Assembly: GCA_027886175.1 (NCBI GenBank)
Contig: JAJNNQ010000009.1
Location: 29,811,501 to 29,875,500, forward strand
Source of the DNA: Phylloscopus collybita
Taxonomy: Eukaryota; Chordata; Aves; Passeriformes; Phylloscopidae
Length of the DNA stretch: 64,000 nucleotides
Reading direction: 5' to 3'
The first letter of the stretch is position 1; each line of letters begins with the position of its first letter. Position numbers and translations under genes: made by a program. The notes under the pieces are model-generated. The model made no database searches, was not told the origin of the DNA, and was given only the letters and a program-made list of their open reading frames with translations. Below are positions 61,607 to 64,000 of this stretch, piece by piece.

Positions 61607-64000
61607 AACACTCCTCAGGAAAATTTCTATCCAACTGGCAGACAGAAAGCAAGGCCTATTGTGACTTGGGTTTAAAACCTCAGGGTAAAGGCATTATCTT
61701 AATAGGATGGATTCCACGGACCACATACACATGGAATTTTATAGAAAAGATAGTTTGCTTTTACTTGTATAAACATGGTCAAAAAACTGACATGCAGAAA
61801 AGTATTATATTCAAAGAATGCTATTTAATTTGGCCTTACTCTCCATTTATTGAAGAAATACCAGGTTTGTATTTGTTTCAAGACTCCCAGCTATGCTTGC
61901 TCACGGCACAAGCAGTTTATAAAATTACATATTTTGTCAATAGAACCTTGTGTTATTCACCACACTCAGTGGACAAAGAGACAAAATTAAAGTTAAAAGC
62001 ACAATCAAAAATCAAATGTGTCTTGGTTGTCAAGTACTTAATTTTACAAGCCAAATAATGTTCCTTAACATATCCTTCATAGATACAATAGATTTGCATA
62101 ATCTAAGAGGCATTACAGACTAGGGTGCCTGACATTTAAAACTCTACTCTGTCTACTGCCTGTAGTTATTTAGTCTCAAAAAGAGCTTGAACTGAATATT
62201 TGTTGACTATGGTCCAGCAAGATGGTGTTCAGCATTTTTTGCTTGCTTTGTTGTACTCCAGTGAGTTCCCTCTCCCATCAGTAGCAAGAAGATTTACACT
62301 CAGAGAACTATCATGTATCCTAATCATGTTTTCTCACTAGCATGACCTTTTAACACATGGTTAGATCAGGTATACTGAATTTGAAATGTCTTGACCCACA
62401 GTAAACATGCAAACTAAGCACTGTAAGGAAAAGGTAGACTAAGACAAAATATATACATGCAGTCACATAAAGCCAAGAAAAAAATCATATTACATTGTTT
62501 TAGAAGCACCTTTGCCTTCAGAGAAGAAAATTGAAATAATTTCCAAAAAAAAAACCTTAGAATTTAAAATATTGATGAGAATATAAAAAATGTGTGTGTG
62601 TGACCTATTCAAATGATATGAAATCTCAGTTCGAGTTTGCACAGACTGGTGCTTGTGGCTTGAATTTAGGATGCCCTTAGGCTGAAGTGCCTGGAGCAGA
62701 CACACAGGCCTGGTGGGCTCCTGAGAGGCAAATACACCTGTAATCCTGTAGGTTTGGGAGCTGCTGTTTTATTCTTTAGTGATTTTCTCATATACCTAGG
62801 AGGCAATAATGCTCCAATAGAAAAGTCTTCTCTTGACCATTGTCTTAAAACTTATCAGAGTCTGAAAACCTTGTTTTGCAGAGACAAGATGCATGACAAA
62901 GTAGAATTATTTGCAATACAAGTCAATTGATAATATTTCATGATGCTGTGAACCATTTACACAGATGGTTTTGAAAAGTTTTGCCAACTGGAGGCATTAA
63001 GTCCTGCATTACAGTGAAGAATACCATTGACTAGTCTCAAAGCATAAAAATTCCTGGCCAGAATATTTTCAGTAAATCTCCCAAGTCTACTTAGAGTTAT
63101 CATTTAATAATATATTTATGAAAGATCCTAGAAAAACTATTCCTTTGATTTCTATGTAATGCTGCCACAAAATTTCCCTATGTGGACAGTGCTTTGACAT
63201 TAACTAGTCATAAAGTGTAAATCTTCTTGCTACTGATGTACAAAATACTCCAAGTATTTATTATTTTGCACAGAAGGGTTAGCTTCCAATTTCTTATAAT
63301 CAAGGAAGGCTAAAAACTCATCTTTTGAGGTCTGTAACACCAGACACAAGTACAACTCAGTCTTTCAATTATTAGTGAAATGCATTATTTGTCTGCATTT
63401 CACATCTCAATATTTTCAGTGTTTATCAGTAGGTAAGAGCCTGGAGTATTTGAAAAGATGTGCTGCAGGGCATCAGACATCCTCAAAGATTGGAAAGCAT
63501 TTTTCCTCGGGTTGTTTTGACTTGGTATCATCTCTCTTTCTACAGTTCAGGAGTTTTTTAAAATATAAAAGTCGTTGAGAATGAATTGGTTGGTTCACTA
63601 TTCTCCTTCGTCTCCGATGCATGTCTGTCTCACCACCCTTCCCTGTAAAATTTTAGGCATAGATAGATTCTTGTGGGGCAGAAACACTCCTTCCCTTTTC
63701 CCTTGTAAATCCTGATGTTGTTAATGATGCTCTCTGTGGGAAGCTGCCCCTTGGTTCATTTTGAGTGATGCAATCCAATCAGATTTCACACTTTAACTGA
63801 AAAAATTATGTACATTACAAAAAAAATTAATAATGTAAACTGGAAATAAAAAAATTAGAAATCTAGTTCTACTATTCTGTGATAGTAATGACTCAGGTTC
63901 AACAGTTGTTGCATTTATTCAGCCAAAATAAACCTGTACCTCACTACTGATCTGAAATTTTACAAATACCGTTGTATTGGAGACAACAATTTAGTATTTT
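61607..64000. other. AT-rich non-coding DNA
   Basis: The longest open frame (61666-62058, 130 residues, +) has no recognisable domain, starts beside a CR1 end and lacks splice or promoter context. I do not call it a gene. A short GTGTGTG run lies near 62591-62601. Confidence 0.5.

Noticed and set aside
61666..62058. 130-residue + strand open frame
   Set aside because: No domain, no promoter or splice context, and composition consistent with AT-rich chance sequence next to a CR1 end.

Overview
The window looks like nuclear DNA from a bird, most likely a songbird. It is AT-rich and non-coding in character, with no long open reading frames. It carries several 5'-truncated CR1 LINE fragments whose 3' ends read like the avian consensus (ATTCTATGATTCT-type ends, or their complement). 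It also holds a set of LTRs of avian endogenous-retrovirus type. No bacterial, plasmid or phage architecture is present: no operons, ribosome binding sites or CRISPR arrays. Family assignments come from memory of avian repeats, not from a database search.

Coding content is minimal. The one convincing exon is at 33492-33616 on the + strand: 125 bp, a single open frame encoding 41 residues, a strong polypyrimidine tract with AG upstream, and CAG|GTAATT downstream. I do not recognise the protein. If the exon is real, part of the window is intron of a large + strand gene. All other open frames are short and lie in repeats or read as chance in AT-rich DNA.

Layout. 1-6.7 kb: unique AT-rich DNA with small simple repeats. 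6.7-7.5 kb: an old degenerate LTR (+). 8.7-9.46 kb: a solo LTR (-) with 5-bp target-site duplications. 9.5-15 kb: unique. 15.1-16.06 kb: a CR1 (-) with a recognisable reverse-transcriptase segment. 18.9 kb: a CCATA pentamer array. 20.0-20.5 kb: an LTR (+). 21.56-21.86 kb: a probable short LTR. 22.5 kb: a 41-base poly-T. 23.35-24.4 kb: CR1 ends around a candidate LTR. 30.2-30.6 kb: a probable LTR with CCAAT, TATA-like and polyadenylation signals. 33.5 kb: the exon. 34.1-34.5 kb: a CR1 3' end (+). 34.9 kb: a long hairpin. 39.42-40.2 kb: a second, intact-looking solo LTR (+) of the 8.7-kb family, in inverted orientation. 40.6-41.3 kb: a CR1 (-). 43.6 and 50.4 kb: CR1 3' ends (+). 51.57-52.01 kb: a degenerate interstitial telomeric block. 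55.7 kb: a 51-base poly-A. 58.2-59.5 kb: a (GGAA)n array directly followed by a CR1 (+). 61.5 kb: a CR1 3' end (-).

No novel multi-gene system is visible. The points most worth a second look are the unidentified exon, the telomeric block flanked by an 8-bp direct repeat, and the inverted pair of solo LTRs with clean target-site duplications.
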